Source: Neodiprion pinetum (Eukaryota; Arthropoda; Insecta; Hymenoptera; Diprionidae). Taken from it: a stretch of 64,000 bases of DNA. The DNA lies in the NCBI RefSeq assembly GCF_021155775.2, contig NC_060232.1, forward strand, positions 124,001 to 188,000, in the 5' to 3' direction. Both the position numbers and the translations under genes were made by a program. The notes under the pieces are model-generated. The model made no database searches. It saw only the letters and a list, made by a program, of their open reading frames with translations, and had not been told where the DNA came from. Shown piece after piece: positions 50,901-63,792 of this stretch; the first letter of the stretch is position 1; each line of letters starts with the position of its first letter.

Positions 50901-51213
50901 TTGCAGTTACTCACTTGATAATCACAGGTCTTAGAATTGTCTCGTGATATAAAATTTTTCAACTGCTAGTCTACGTCCGTTATAAATATATCTACGTCCG
51001 GTCTGTGTTGAAATTATACTGTGTACTGAAGATAGCAAATAATATACTACATGGTCGAAAGACGCAGTTACTCACTTGATAGCCGCAGGTCTTCGAACTT
51101 TCTCGTGATTCCAAATTTTTTAACGGAGTTGCGCCACATTCTTTTCCCACCGAATAAAACAGGAAAATTGCTAAGAATAAAAGTTGTGGCAAGTAGATCG
51201 GCATCTTCGACAT
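41966..51213 (-). CDS. Lysosomal alpha-mannosidase (GH38), complete
   Basis: Seventeen exons: 51213-51076, 50692-50590, 49959-49878, 49456-49271, 48493-48288, 48190-48054, 47662-47529 (or alternative 47285-47152), 46907-46694, 46178-45982, 45806-45595, 44487-44282, 44202-43980, 43857-43740, 43322-43046, 42935-42690, 42618-42469, 42199-41966. Every phase agrees, giving 1,020 aa; human MAN2B1 is about the same length. A signal peptide ([15 protein letters not shown]) is followed by PHTHDDVGW (zinc ligands H65 and D67), [20 protein letters not shown] (nucleophile D189), MGGDF (acid/base D311), [10 protein letters not shown] (zinc His near 431) and C-terminal LEPMEIRTF-type residues (HPMEIRTFL). 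It cleaves alpha-mannose from N-glycan fragments in lysosomes, with a catalytic Zn. The intron after exon 42935-42690 appears to use a GC donor. Confidence 0.95.
44658..45326. mobile_element. hAT-type foldback MITE in an alpha-mannosidase intron
   Basis: Inverted ends TAGGGTGGTTTTTTTTTTAA (from 44666) and their inverse (to 45318) enclose about 653 bp. They are flanked by perfect 8-bp direct repeats GTAGGTAT at 44658-44665 and 45319-45326. The arms stay homologous for over 200 bp each (ACGTACCTTCGAAAAAGTTA, CGAAGC, GGAGCACGGTGG, CGCATCCGGTTTGAA), so it can fold into a long hairpin. The 8-bp target and YARNG-type end fit the hAT superfamily. No transposase is encoded. Confidence 0.85.
47152..47285 (-). 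CDS. Alternative active-site exon of the alpha-mannosidase (copy 2)
   Basis: This is 134 nt, exactly the length and phase of the exon at 47662-47529, and lies 243 bp downstream of it in the transcript direction. It encodes [19 protein letters not shown], then [19 protein letters not shown] and NLDKLIR. The other copy encodes [38 protein letters not shown] and NLDKLLR. Both keep the catalytic MGxDF and both have usable splice sites. 134 is not divisible by 3, so including both copies would shift the frame. Conserved residues use different synonymous codons in the two copies, which indicates selection on both. An alternative acceptor 9 nt in (47276) is also in frame. Confidence 0.85.
49074..49186. 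repeat. Short MITE-like inverted repeat, family A copy 3
   Basis: TTATTTATTTGTTTCTGAAC at the left and CTCGTTCAGCGACACATAAA at the right are imperfect inverse copies. The inside shares GTAGCCGTCCTAT with copy 2. It lies in an alpha-mannosidase intron. Confidence 0.5.
50915..50962 (-). CDS. Duplicated tail of the alpha-mannosidase signal exon (possible cassette exon)
   Basis: The sequence encodes [16 protein letters not shown], parallel to [16 protein letters not shown] at the end of the true first exon. It keeps the donor CAA|GTGAGTAACTGC and has an acceptor-like ACTAGCAG in front. It is 48 nt, in phase, so it could be inserted as 16 residues. The duplication extends into the flanking intron (about 50828-50990 against 50991-51140). 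It may be a used cassette or a decaying duplicate. Confidence 0.5.
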
Positions 51214-54115
51214 TCTTGACGTAGCTGTGATGCAGCGATCCCTGCTCGGCAGGAAGGGACTAAGCAAGACGACCGAGGCCAACGTCTGGCCTGTCGATAC
51301 TTATACTCTAAGTGTTTCTCCAATACACCCGAACCAAGTCCACAACTACGTGTCAAACACATACGCCACCCACCTCATACACAGATTCGTGTACAAAGTA
51401 CGAACCGTAGTGTATACAGATATACAATATCCCGCGGCTAGCGCTGCGTGACTTTTCCCCCTTTATTATATCAAACGCGCATTATACGTTTGTGGTAAGG
51501 TCAATCGTAATATGCATAACTACAATGTCTCTTTTCTACGGCCAAGCACCTCACGTCGATTTCGCACAACATCGGCGAATCCTTATCTCTTAAAAGGTTA
51601 TCGTACAGGGTGGCCTGGAAATAGATTTACCCACGCCGATTTATATGCACGTTAACAACCTACTCTGGTCGTCCTTTAGGAAACAGCCTGATTTCAAGTA
51701 AGCACGCGTTTGGTTAGTCTGGCCCTATATTAATTTTTCACCCGATTCAGTTTCATACTAACAAATAATCGATACATATTATGATTAATTACTGACACCC
51801 GTTATTAATAAATAGAATAACGAAGTGAAATAAACAAACTCAGAAAGGAATACTTACGCCGTAGAATTTTCGAGATCCATAGATCCACCTGCCCATAGCT
51901 ACAATTATGTTAAGTACGTGTAAAATGAAGTCAAATGAATGATTGTCGTTGCTATAGGACTGCGTAAAATTACAATTTTCGCGAAGAGGCGTAACTTGAG
52001 ATGCCAGTATGGGCCTACAGTTATTTTCCCCTCCCGATGTTCTTACTGCGGCCGCATATCAATGATACAAACCGTATGTTTTAATATTTGATATTAATCA
52101 TCGTTTTATAGATAACCGGCAAGGCGGTGACCTGATCTTTCTGACGTCGGTGATCCGGTGTCTGGACGTATAAAATTTTCATTCTCTACCAGTAGATACA
52201 ACCTATTTAACCGTGTTTACCGATGGTAAAGTCTGTAAAGTTTTTATACTTACCGCTAAACGTGGAATTGAAAACATTCCAACATGTATGTACTTTTCTT
52301 TTCTTCAATTGTCACGTATTGAGTACACAATTTAAAAATAATAGAATCAACTCACTCAGAAATACAATAATTTTGCTGCCACTTTTTAACTGCGTCGATT
52401 GCACCGTTTTAAGACTGATCGCAATATTTATTTATTTTCGAAAAAAAGAACTTCGGCACAATTAATGCTAAACTTAATTCTAGCGTTTCCCAAGAACGAT
52501 GAAAGAAAAAATTCCAAACAAAGCAAAACGACTTGGAAGCTATAAGGTATTTCAGGAATAAATAAGTGTGAAAGGAAACAATGAAATAACCAAATTATTT
52601 GCTTTTAGATCACATTAAATATATAATATGTATGTGTATATAACAGATGAAATGCGCTGGGATAACACTGGCAAAGGTATAGCGATAAACATCTTCAATT
52701 AAATAAGTATGCATAAAATGTGTATAGTGTACAATAGGTGATTAGTGAGCAAAGCAAATAGAAATCGTAAATCCATATCTGCGAATTTGGAGTTTTCTTT
52801 TAACGTTATGCAATTTTGTACAACCTTGCAAGTAGTATATTATGTGCGTAACTGTGTAAGTGGCAGAATAGACGATTAACGTTGTTAGGAAAAATAATCC
52901 AATTAAAATTATGCATTTGAAACTCAGGCCTCGTATATGTATACATAATTGATGAATATTTTTATAAGTGATTTTTCTGCGAATAAAGTCGCAGTATAGC
53001 TGATGAGGTGGAAGTTGTCGAAGAGTCGGCCGTGCAAACATAACTGGTTTGGTTAAGCCCAGAGAAAAACGAGTGCTTTGACTTTGTAGTAGGTATAATG
53101 CTTACAGAAGGAACGAGAAACATATTTCTGTATTATATTGTGGGCATAATGTACCAAACCGGTTATGTCGAGATCGACGGATCATATGCGCATTTCTAAA
53201 AATCTGAATATACAATCGATTCTTGAGGCCTGCCAAATGTTATCGGCCTGTAATATGTGTGCGCCTGATCCCAGCCTCGTGGGGCGGTGTTGTAGTTTGA
53301 CAATCTCTGGTAACTGTTCAATTTCGGTCCTCGATATTCAGTATTTTCGCGGGGATTATCTCCTGTAACAATCCAGACGTCTTTCTTTACCTTTATCATG
53401 TAAATATTCATCACTTGCAGCGTATAGGTATACGATCTATCCATATCGCATAGTGTACGTCTACATATCCCGACATATGATAGTGCTGCATTTACGATAA
53501 TGGGGAGGGACATGAAAAATAGTGAGGGGAAACTGAAGGTGTGAAAATAAATCTTAAATAGAAATTCGTTAGCGAAACTTGTATAATCGATATCATGCTG
53601 ATTTCTAACCAATCTAACTCAGTGTTCTCCATTTGATGGGCAGTTATTACCCATCAAGCAAATCAAATATAACACTTCAATTTTTCAGGTAACATCACGA
53701 ATCATATCAGGTAACGGATGATACGTCCGAAGACGTAGGTACATACAGATAAGAAAATAATCAGCTCACACATACGTATACGTATATAATCGGGCGAAGC
53801 ATAAAAGTAGAAATCAGCAAGCGTGAAGCAGAAGGCAGAAAACAGAAAGCAAGAAGCGGTAGCCAGCTCATTATTTTCCGCGATTTAGGCAGATGGAATG
53901 ACACGTCGGGGGTCGGTAGGGATCCTTCAATGAAGGACTGGCCAATACCTTCATCTACCGGATTCCGATTGTTCCGGCATCTTCATACGAATTCAATTGG
54001 CGTGAGCCTCTGTGGTGGAAAGAGAAAAGTAGCCTACTTCCGCTCCCGTTATTGGCGAATCTCCAAATATTCTCTGTGATTGGCCAGTCCCTCTCTAGGG
54101 CTGGGTACACACTTT
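51214..54115. other. Region upstream of the alpha-mannosidase and downstream of the synaptopodin-like gene
   Basis: No confident gene. It should contain the alpha-mannosidase promoter and the 3' untranslated region of the synaptopodin-like gene. A 31-nt minus-strand segment at about 51886-51856 (GTGGATCTATGGATCTCG...) sits between an AG acceptor and a GTAAGT donor and might be a noncoding 5' exon. The minus ORF at 53612-53196 has no recognisable content. Confidence 0.45.
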
Positions 54116-57100
54116 TTACACCGGGTGATTTACCGCGAATTTACGAGAACGTATATATCGAGTTAACTTGCCTATATGCGGCGAAATGTCACTAAAGGGA
54201 CGTAGTTCCGGCGATGCGCCGGCGGGTATTAGGTTTTGCAGTACTGGCGTGCGGCGAAGTTGTTTTATTGTCTGCAAAATGTCCTCCTCCGAAGCAACCA
54301 TTGCCACAACAAGGGGGTTGTCGTTGGTGTCGGCTGGAACCAGAACCCCGGGTGTTGGGTCCGAAGGCTTCTGCGCCCGGCCGTTTGCCCGAACGCGACA
54401 GTTTACGTTGTCGCGAAACTCCGATACAATAAGTTCCCCCTGCCTTTCACGCGCCTCGTTCTCCGCGAAAGTGCAGATCGATTGAGTCGTGGATTCGCTT
54501 GTGTCTGTACTGTTGTCAGTAGTCGATGTCTCATCGTCCTCGATGTATTTCAATCTCCAGTCCCGTTCGCGGGAATTCTCGGAAACGTTGCCTTTCAGTG
54601 AAATGCCGGGATTAGCGTCAATATTTGAACCTGGGGATGCATCGTCGACGTAACTCTGATCAGATGTCCACTCTTCTTCTTTCATCGCCGGAATGCATCC
54701 GTTGACATTTCTATCTTGTCGACATGCCTCATTCCAATGATTTAGCCGTTCGATATCTTCGTTGCGCGTGATTGTCGAAACGTAAGTGCGACCTTCGAAA
54801 TAACGGGATATCATTTCGTTATCAAAGCTACCTAGCTGGGTAGCAGTCTTGTTCGGGCAGTTCTGTTTGTAATGCATGACAGGTCTGCAGGTCTTTTCAA
54901 ATTCCTTAATCAATTGTTTGACCGGTATTGGCGTGTACTCGTTATTCACACCGTTCTCGCATTGGTCGTACTCGTTATTCTCGGACTTCCCATCACCGGC
55001 ATTATTTTGATTGTTCATGTTTTCGATGCCACATTCCTTGTAACCAATGCGTTGGTGGGGATTGTTCTTCAACCGGGGGGTGAAAATCATTTCACCGTTA
55101 TATGAGTCGTGGTACGGGGTACCGCGGGATGCGTAGAAATATTTGGTCCGATTAGAGGGACTACGAGAATTTTTAGACCCTGCAGGATACTCGACGGTCT
55201 TTCGTTTGATAGCAAAGTTTTTTTTAGGTGTCGCTGTATCCTTTTCCTCTCGACGATTTACGACGTTGGTTTCAGCGCTATGCATAGCGTGTGTCTGAAT
55301 GTTTTTCGTTTCTTGGATTCTCGTCCCGTTGTAACTACCTACATCTCGTTGATATTGAACGTAACGATTTCCTGAAAAGTTTCAAATTGTGACAGCATTC
55401 ATGTGTCATTGTATACCAGTGTATACCTATATGCCAAGGTGAGTCGGTACTCGCACATACCTATGTATATTGCTCTAAGGAATCGGAATAATAATCGAAA
55501 AACAATTCATTTCTCCTCCACAGCCGCGAATAAAGGATATACCTATATGGGTACAATATGGGACTTGTAGTGTTGCGGCATTTTTTTTTTTTTTTACTGT
55601 TCAATCGTTGACCAGGCTAGTACGCCTTAACTGCAATGCAATGCAATGCAATGTAATGTAATGTAATGCGGGCCCCGAGCAGGTGTAGGTCATCCACATA
55701 ACGAACACCGAATGTGTAAAAATATTCTTTAACGAGGGCAGGTTAGAGCTGCGGTGTAAGCGTTATTGTTTTGCGAAGGTTAATGCGTCAATTTTGAAAA
55801 CTTGGACGGTATTGTCATATCTAAATTTCTAGTCATCATATGCCTGCTATAGGCATTTCCATCACTCATTCTATATGCTACACCTACCGTGCTTACCGCG
55901 TGCGGTGGCCAGCGTAGTTTCAGGGGTAAGCGAAAGATCCAGGGCAAAAGGGTTGTAGAACGGTTGGCACGTGATGTTTGTGGTCGCTTTAACTGTATTG
56001 TCAAACGTTCCGGGAATCAATAACGGGTCCAACATTGGTAGAGCCGAATTCTCTTTAACGTCTGCCTCCTGCGAAACAACCATCAATCACCAGTTATTGT
56101 GTATTCTGTTGACCGAGATAATACAGATCTAACTAGAATTTAAGAAGCGCGTAGAATCATCGATATAGTCAAGCCATCTTATGTTTTTGAACCTTCATGT
56201 TGCGGGCTTGTTGAATGGCGATGTGGGTACGAACCTGTTTAAGTTTAGGGTAACCTGCGTAGGGCATCTGGGAGTGTATTTCTGACGAAGGTACTGTGAT
56301 TGGCTGAGATTGATCATCTTTCTCTACCACCCATTTCTCGGATCTTTTCCTCCGTTTCGCAAAAATTTCGGCACCTTCAGCAGTGAATAATAATCATAAT
56401 ATTGATTGCGCGAATAACTTTGTCAATCATGAGGGTATTGTCGGGTACGCAAGATGACGCCAACGTACCGACGATACTCACCCCGGCCCTTCTGATTGTT
56501 AAGATCGCGAACAATGTCGAACAGCTTTTCCGGATGCGAAGGCGTTTCTTCGATATTTACTTCTTCCCCGAGAGCCTGGATACCGTGGATATCTAGCACC
56601 TTCCCATTTGGATTCATCACGCACTTGAGTGGGATCTTGTCCTGTGCAATAGGTAACAATAATTCTTGAATCGACGAACTTGACTTTCGTATTCGGTTTA
56701 GAACTTGCAGGAGGAAGGCGATAAGCCGCAGGCTTCGTTACCTACCTCATCTTGCAGCCTAACTCTGGGTGTTCCTGGACTTCTTATCAATAAATTATTA
56801 GTGTTACAGTTCTCGGATTATTATCTGCTACTCACCTTGCGAATCATCGAGATCGTCTCTGGCTCGTCTCCACTTTCAACCCCTGCAACGAAATATTTAT
56901 TGAAAAATTTTCGACGTGTTCATGGCTGAACTGAATTCCTTTTAAAACAAAAAAACAAACATAACTTACAACTGATTCAGATTTTCCCTTAATCTTGATC
57001 AAATTTTTGTGTGGGATATTTCTTGTCCTCAATCGAATTCGAATTCATTTCGATCGTATTATATTTCTTTTTACACGGTATTCTTTCATCAGTGATGATA

Positions 57101-58700
57101 TAAGTTAAGAAATGAAAAGCTTTGTCATCTCGTATAGCTTACCGTTTCCATCGTGAATCCACTTGACGGATCGTTTCTTTCGATTAACGTACATAGATTG
57201 TCCTTTGCTTTTCACATTCTTTGCATCACTTAGCGAATGAGAAATGCGCCTAGCCAGCTCCACCTGATCCTCGACGGTTGGATGCGATGGTGCGTAGAAA
57301 TATGAAGATGCGTACATTTTTTCTTGAAAAAATAATTGGCCACTATTACACACATACATATAGGTCCACAGCTTAATCTCTTTTAACTTCATGTGATAAA
57401 ATGCCCGCACAATACTTATATTCGTATTTGATAAGAAACTAAAAATGTATAGAGATATACGTGCATATTCTATACGTATACTGTATAGGTATTCAGCAAT
57501 TGCACCCAAGTTTTTTTTTTCAAGATCTAGATGTATGTACCTGTAATTGTAATATACAATTGTACTGTACGATCGCATGCGGTAGAAAACAAATGATTCA
57601 AGGACAATTGATCGGCGGAATTTATAATTATACCATATACTTATTACTTGTATACGCAGTAGAATATGCATATCAATTGTAGCTTACTGGTCTTTGCGTG
57701 AAATAACTCGTCCGAATCATTGGCAGGCGTGAGTAATTTTTGTAAATCAATTCGTTTAGTTTCACCCCCGTCCTGAAAAATATACAGGATTCCATCAGCG
57801 GCCTTACATTGTACATTGTATAATATTTATAAGATCAACGCCATTATCTTATCGATCATCCGAACTGCACGTAGGAAAGAATAGAACACGCACGACAAAG
57901 AAAACATAGTTCATACAGTATTAGTTGTACAGTATTCAGGTTTATAAAATACATATATGTATGTACATTCATTGACACACACCCAGGTAATACACAGTTT
58001 TGTTTAGATTTCATTCGTTTTTCTGAATATGGCACAGATATCGACAGCAAAGAGAATTTTCACGTGCAATGTGCAGTGGGGGTCAATAGAAATACGCGGC
58101 TACTTGCCAATTTGCTCGACAAGAAAAATACAAAAAATGAGGCCTTAGTGTCGAGACATGGCATGAACTCAGCGAATGCGACCAAAATATGGATAAGAAG
58201 GCCAAAATGAGGGACGTGAAGAAGTTACCATGCAATTACCGCCGCATAAACTTGGCACGATGGGTCAATAAATAGTGAATCTTACACGACATTAGCGCAC
58301 TGATTTAGGTAGTTGCTACTAATAGTATGATTGCTGGAGATATAAATTTTCAATCGTTTCAAATCAGTTGATGCAAAATCCTGAATGGAATAAGTCGATA
58401 TCCAATGGTTAATCGGTCTACCAGAGGTGACTTACTTACCATGTCGACGTGGAGTATTTTGGTGGTCAAATTCTCAAGAAAATGTCTTTTTGCTGGATCG
58501 TGTATGTCTGAAGGTTTGAAACCACGTGAACGAATTACAACATTATCAGCTGAAACGCTTCGTTGCAAACAATTATTCTCACGCAAGGTGTAGTTGATGC
58601 ACTTGTATTCCGGATCTTTGACGTTTGCCGTGAAATATGCGGCGTTGCTCAGAATATTTCTGTTCTTATTATTGTTTCTGTAGAAATGCAAACTGTTCAT
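54116..58700 (-). CDS. Synaptopodin-like actin/Z-disc protein (insect CG1674-like), short form
   Basis: Exons: 58700-58440, 57772-57688, 57322-57143, 56882-56836, 56641-56482, 56374-56235, 56068-55897, 55371-54116. All phases agree; 766 aa. Conserved blocks are YAPSHPTVEDQVELARRIS, KGQSMYVNRKKRSVKWIHDG, KCVMNPNGKVLDIHGIQ and KGRGAEIFAKRRKRSEKWVV, then QPFYNPFALDLSL. The basic KGxGAEIFAKRRKRSEKW block recalls vertebrate synaptopodin-2/SYNPO2L proteins and their insect relative, which bind actin and alpha-actinin at Z-discs. I recall this link from memory, so the family name is moderate. No PDZ domain is visible; long isoforms may start upstream. The start at 58700 (MNSLHFYRNN) is the first in-frame ATG, but an internal acceptor near 58680 is possible. 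The last exon (418 codons) is acidic, Asn/Ser-rich and probably disordered. Confidence 0.72.
55632..55668. repeat. (TGCAA)n/(TGTAA)n pentanucleotide microsatellite
   Basis: About four TGCAA units pass into about three TGTAA units, within the intron between the last two exons of the synaptopodin-like gene. Confidence 0.9.
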
Positions 58701-60245
58701 TTTTCAAACTATCCCAAATCAGAGACGAATTGTGGTCTATAGATCGTTATTAATAATTCAGGGGCACATTCTGGAAATTCTAAATTAGGTAAAAAAATTT
58801 CATTTATATTCATCCCATAGATGTTCACCTAGATTACATACGATAAAATCCTACAAGCAAAATGGTAATCTTCCTAGCAATTTCACAGCGCCATCACCCG
58901 CCAGCCAATTTGGAGCCATGCAAAGTCGCATTACTATAGCGTGAGGATAGACACTCCCCGTAAGGAAGAATCGCAAGCGTATGTTTTGAAATGGAAAACG
59001 CGGTTTTCTCCTTTCTTTCACGGATAGGAATTAAGCCTATTTTGCCATTTCGCTCTAGAATTATATCAATGTTTTCGAAACTGCGTCAACTTGGGGGCTT
59101 GAAAAATCTAAGCTAGTCTTTGGTTTTTATGTAATAAGTTAAAGTTCCAAATCAAAAACGTTATAATTACATATAGCGCGTGGTGATGGATCATTTACAG
59201 AATTAGTACAAGCGTGCAGGTGTACACGTGAAAAGCATAGCCTCGGTGACCTCACTTTTGTCAAAATACGGTATCGTCTTGCACATAAATGTAAAGATAA
59301 AATCGGAGTTATAGTCACGACATCTCCATATGCACTGCTTTGCGAATCTGCCAGATGGCAATTACTTTGCGATTCTTATACGGCCTATAATACGACCACG
59401 CAGAACGTGAATTTGAATAAAACAATATTTTCAAATTTAAACTCCATATAGTAGTGATAATTTAGGGAAGAGCTGGACTTGGCCACGACACTTTATCCAC
59501 GGATTGTACGATTTGAAAATTATATTTATTCCGTCCCGAATCTCAGCCCTAGAACAGTATACTTTCGCAACCGATCGCCAACGGTGCAGTACTTGGATGT
59601 ATGCCAACTGGTCGATTTCAAGAAACGGTGATTTCGGCTTCGATCAAGACTTCTCCATGAATTCGACAACAGATTTCCCGTCGAACAATTAAGAATGCAG
59701 GGAAGTAAGATAAAGTCGAATTTTTCTAACAGCAGCAATAAATGAATAGTGTTTTTTGCGCCTGGTGGGGAAAAAGGACCGCGGTACGATGAAAAAAGCA
59801 CTGGATGTGCCACACCCAGTGTACCGTTCTAGGGTCAAAAGGCTGGTGAATAATTGAAATTATTTCCGCGTTATTGTGTGATATAGAGTATATTACATAA
59901 AAAGAGCTTCAAAAAGTTTTTCTTTATCTACATGAGCACATTATTATCACGTATTACTACGTCGCATAATATTGCAGGCGCGTCCATGGCGGACCTGTGC
60001 TGTGACAGTGTTGGATCACTAAAAGGATCCTTGCGACAATTGTTCGCAAATCAAAAAACTCCAAGCATGTGGCAGTGAATCGTGCTGTATTTTAGCTATG
60101 CCACACATACGTCATGTAGTATCGTGCACCCTGTCATTGCCAATTGGCACGGGTATGAGGCTAGCTGTCGCGAGGGCCGCTTAGTAAAAGCTAAGCTAAA
60201 TATATACCCGTAACGTAATACTGGACCATCGCGTCGATAGAACGG

Positions 60246-60300
60246 ACGAACGAACGAACGAACGAACGAACGAACGAACGAACGAACGAACTAACGAACG
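60246..60300. repeat. (AACG)n microsatellite
   Basis: About thirteen ACGA/AACG units with one substitution near the right end (ACTAACG). Confidence 0.95.
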
Positions 60301-63216
60301 GACCAATCAGCCAGGGAATGAAAGATCGAACGACCTATGTAGGTATGTATATACATAAGTATATATGATCGTCGAAAATATATGACAGCTAATAAAACAG
60401 TTCGACGGCCGCTACGACTGTTTTCTTATACCTTCAACTCAACTCCACAATTAACCCACAAACACCGGAGCACCGATTTCACCCGCATAAAGTGTGACCT
60501 GATATTGCCGGGATCGATCGTACGCGCCGTCCACTACATAGGTATGCCCGTACAGATGCCGCGACCCCCAATCAAGAGCTGTGGTAACTGGGGGTTTATC
60601 AGTACATGGGAGTCATAATCAAATCGGATGTGTTGGGATCAGGATTTCCGAGTATTACGATTTGTATTCGAGACTCGATTTGCGAACGAACCTCGCCCAA
60701 AATAATTAGTGACTAAATAAAGATGTAAGAAAAAATAAAGAGTAAACACAGGCTGCATTAACGAAACAATGCATGTGGGATAAAGCATTTCAGCACTAAA
60801 TTTATGATTACCATCGATTGCTCTTGCTGTCCATTTAGATAATAATATTACTTGGATATTCAATATTCCGGCAACAGACCTATGCATCATTTGTCGTAAT
60901 AATCGCACCAAAAATATGTCCCAAATTATAAATACATGCTCGTGAATTGACAAAAAAATATTTCTTGATCAAAAAAATATTTCTATTTGGTTTTTATCGG
61001 GTAATATCGTAGTTGCGACAAATTTTTTTAAGCACCACCAAGAATATTTCCTTCCAGTGTACGTGTACCAAATATGCAGGGACATTTGATAGCTACACGA
61101 ATATCCCGATGGTTATTTTATCTCGCTATCCTCCAAGAAAGCGTTGAAAGTGCTTTTACATTCTTTCCTTAATGGCAATACCAAACTGACAACGGCCAAC
61201 ATTAATTATTTCATTCGAACTCGACCAGCTATCTCTACTTATCTCAGGTGCAATTAAGTATAAAGTATAAAGTTACATTCAGAGAAAAATATAATTGTCA
61301 TATTGCTATGTATACGCGTTACGAGAGCGCAATGATCTATTCATTGCAAACAAACTATAACGTGATACTATAAGTTCTGTTTCTTCTTTTGTAGAGAAGT
61401 TATTGCAACAGCTAAGTGTATTTCTAGTCCTTCAATTTCTTTCAGTGTATATATTCCGATATTATTATTACTGTTGGTGCTGCTTTTTTTTTTCTTTTTT
61501 TTTTAGGTCAAATTCTTTTCACACAACGTAGTCCCATTTTTTTGGATAGTTTGAAACAAGTACTGTAAAAAGATCGAATAGAAAAAATCTATTATTACAG
61601 AAACTTGGATATGCTTCTATTTACTCTATCCACAACTTATTCTCTACATGATGTAACTTTACGCTATCAGATTGTGCGGATATCCAATGGGAATGAATCG
61701 GTCGAAACTTTGCATGCGTTTGCATTACCTCCGTGCTCTATAACTCTATCTTAATCACGCTGCAGATACATTACAATATTTATTCGCAGATATACAGAAT
61801 AATTGGTGGTAAGAAACCGGTATGTGGAATGCAACTAATACTACCTAAATTCAACAATATACGTATAATAATGCCGACGAATATTCCCATCGTATTCGTG
61901 TTCGAACCAACTGCAAAATTACTTGGTTGTAGGCAAATACATGTGTACAATTAATGCATGGCATGCACATACATATGTAAACATATGCAGCAGCTTTATA
62001 CAAATCTCTTTTCACTTCTATCTTTCATGTCTCTGCGTATAAATTTTATTCCTCTTTTCCTTTGCGTTGTTTATTACTTTCCCACTCCACAAAAAGTGCA
62101 TAACTATGCGCGCATTATGAAGCGTCTGTTCGTAGCTGGCTGAGACAGACTCGATTTTTAAACACGAAGTAAACGAGATTCGTTTCCATATCATCTAATT
62201 TGAATTTCACAAGAAAACTGATTGCCCGATGCGGAAATCAATCCGAATGAATCGTTCTCATTATTTTGAATATCTTCGGATTTTGATCTTTGTTTTTCCT
62301 TTTTTTACAATTTTGTTTGAATCGCCACGCAATCTCAATTGCATCCACTCGTTATTACTCAATTTTATTTCTATTCATTCCTATTCGATCCTTCTGTACA
62401 AACTAAAATTTTCCTGGATCAGTCCAGATGAATTCATTACGATTCATGTATAAAAAAGTGGAAAGATATCAAATCAGTAGAGACATATTCAAAACAATTA
62501 AAAGCTGGATTCGGATTGATTTTCGTATCATGCAATCAGTTTTCTTGCAGAATTCGAATTAGCGAAATCTGGAAACAAATCGGTTTAATGCGTTTTAACC
62601 TTTTTTAATTTATTGGACATTTAAGCATAGAAATCTGTACGGTTACTGAGAACTCTTTTCTATAAACAAGTAACTGATAGAAATGGTTCAAGAACTATCG
62701 CACAGAACCGAGGCTGAATTTGCAAATGCGGAGACTTATTAAAGTTTGGAGACTTCAGTTTGTGAAAGAGGGACAAAGCGCATTTAGAAAACAATATGTA
62801 TGCTAGGTAGTGGTAGCTGGGATATGCTAATAATATCAAAGTTGCATGTAAGAACTGTGCGCAAAAATTGGATTGCTACGACGGAAATGCTCGGCCACTC
62901 TATTTCGATGTCTGACGATGTTGCGATACTCTATAGTACAATCATACATCTGCAAGCAATATTTCCGAAAACCAGCGGCTGATTTGATATTCGTTTTATT
63001 ATAATATAAATTTATTCTGCGATTGGGAATTGCACAGAGATAACTTTGAATTTCATAACGTCGCACTTACTATGTCGAACAATTACTATTATCACAATTA
63101 CAATACCGATCGGCTATATTACACGACGAACTGCTTTATAATAGCGTAGAGCGTACGTTCCAACTTCCCGGCTGCTCAGGACGCCGCGTTTTACAGAAAT
63201 AGAACATCACAGAGCG

Positions 63217-63245
63217 ATGCAGAGCGACACCTTCGAGTCATTTCG
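63217..63245 (+). CDS. Possible 5' coding exon of a plus-strand gene
   Basis: An ATG at 63217 opens MQSDTFESF and runs 29 nt into a strong donor, TTTCG|GTAAGTAAG (GT at 63246). The preceding 100 bp is GC-richer than its surroundings, as expected for a promoter. No following exon lies in the rest of the window, so the gene would continue to the right. Weak evidence. Confidence 0.2.
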
Positions 63246-63500
63246 GTAAGTAAGTGTGTATATCGAAAATGTATAGTATACATGCGTCATTGTATATGTA
63301 TAATCATTGTATGAATACACACAGGCTCGAATGCGAGCTAATACACACCTACGAACGCGTACGCACGCGCGCATATATGGCGTGTATTTATACCTAATAT
63401 AATGTAAACGGTCGTATGTACGTACCTGGATCTGACACTTATACCGCCCTCCTCTTTCTCTTTTTCTTCCTTCTTACTACTATCGGCATTCCTATTGCTC

Positions 63501-63519
63501 AATCTCTCTCTCTCTCTCT
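63501..63519. repeat. (TC)n microsatellite
   Basis: About nine TC units. Confidence 0.85.
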
Positions 63520-63792
63520 TTACCACTTACTCTACGGTGATCAATAATAATATTAAATATTCCCGAAAAAACATGCATAAACTAGGCTTTCGGTCAAATT
63601 TGCAGATGTATTGGAGCAGTATGTGACATACGTATCCGTCTATACATATACGCATGATACGAGCTGTAAAATTAAAATGAACAATAATGATGCAATAGGT
63701 TCGAAATAACAACAGTTACTACGAATTTATTATTGATATGTTTTTCAATTCAAAGAATATAAAAACATTCTGAAACAAGCGATAAGATTTAC

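Larger units (their letters stand above)
58701..63792. other. Noncoding region between the synaptopodin-like gene and the right-edge gene
   Basis: No supported exon of the neighbours was found. It contains an (AACG)n microsatellite (60246-60300) and a (TC)n run (63501-63519). A possible plus-strand first exon lies at 63217-63245. Upstream exons and promoters of the synaptopodin-like gene may lie here. Confidence 0.5.

Noticed and set aside
53196..53612. Minus-strand 138-aa ORF
   Set aside because: No recognised domain or splice partner; probably chance within the 3' flank of the synaptopodin-like gene.
56714..56790. Coding-looking segment (SPGTPRVRLQDE) followed by GTAGGT between synaptopodin-like exons
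   Set aside because: No acceptor gives a phase compatible with both neighbours, so it was left out of the model. It might be a weak alternative exon.
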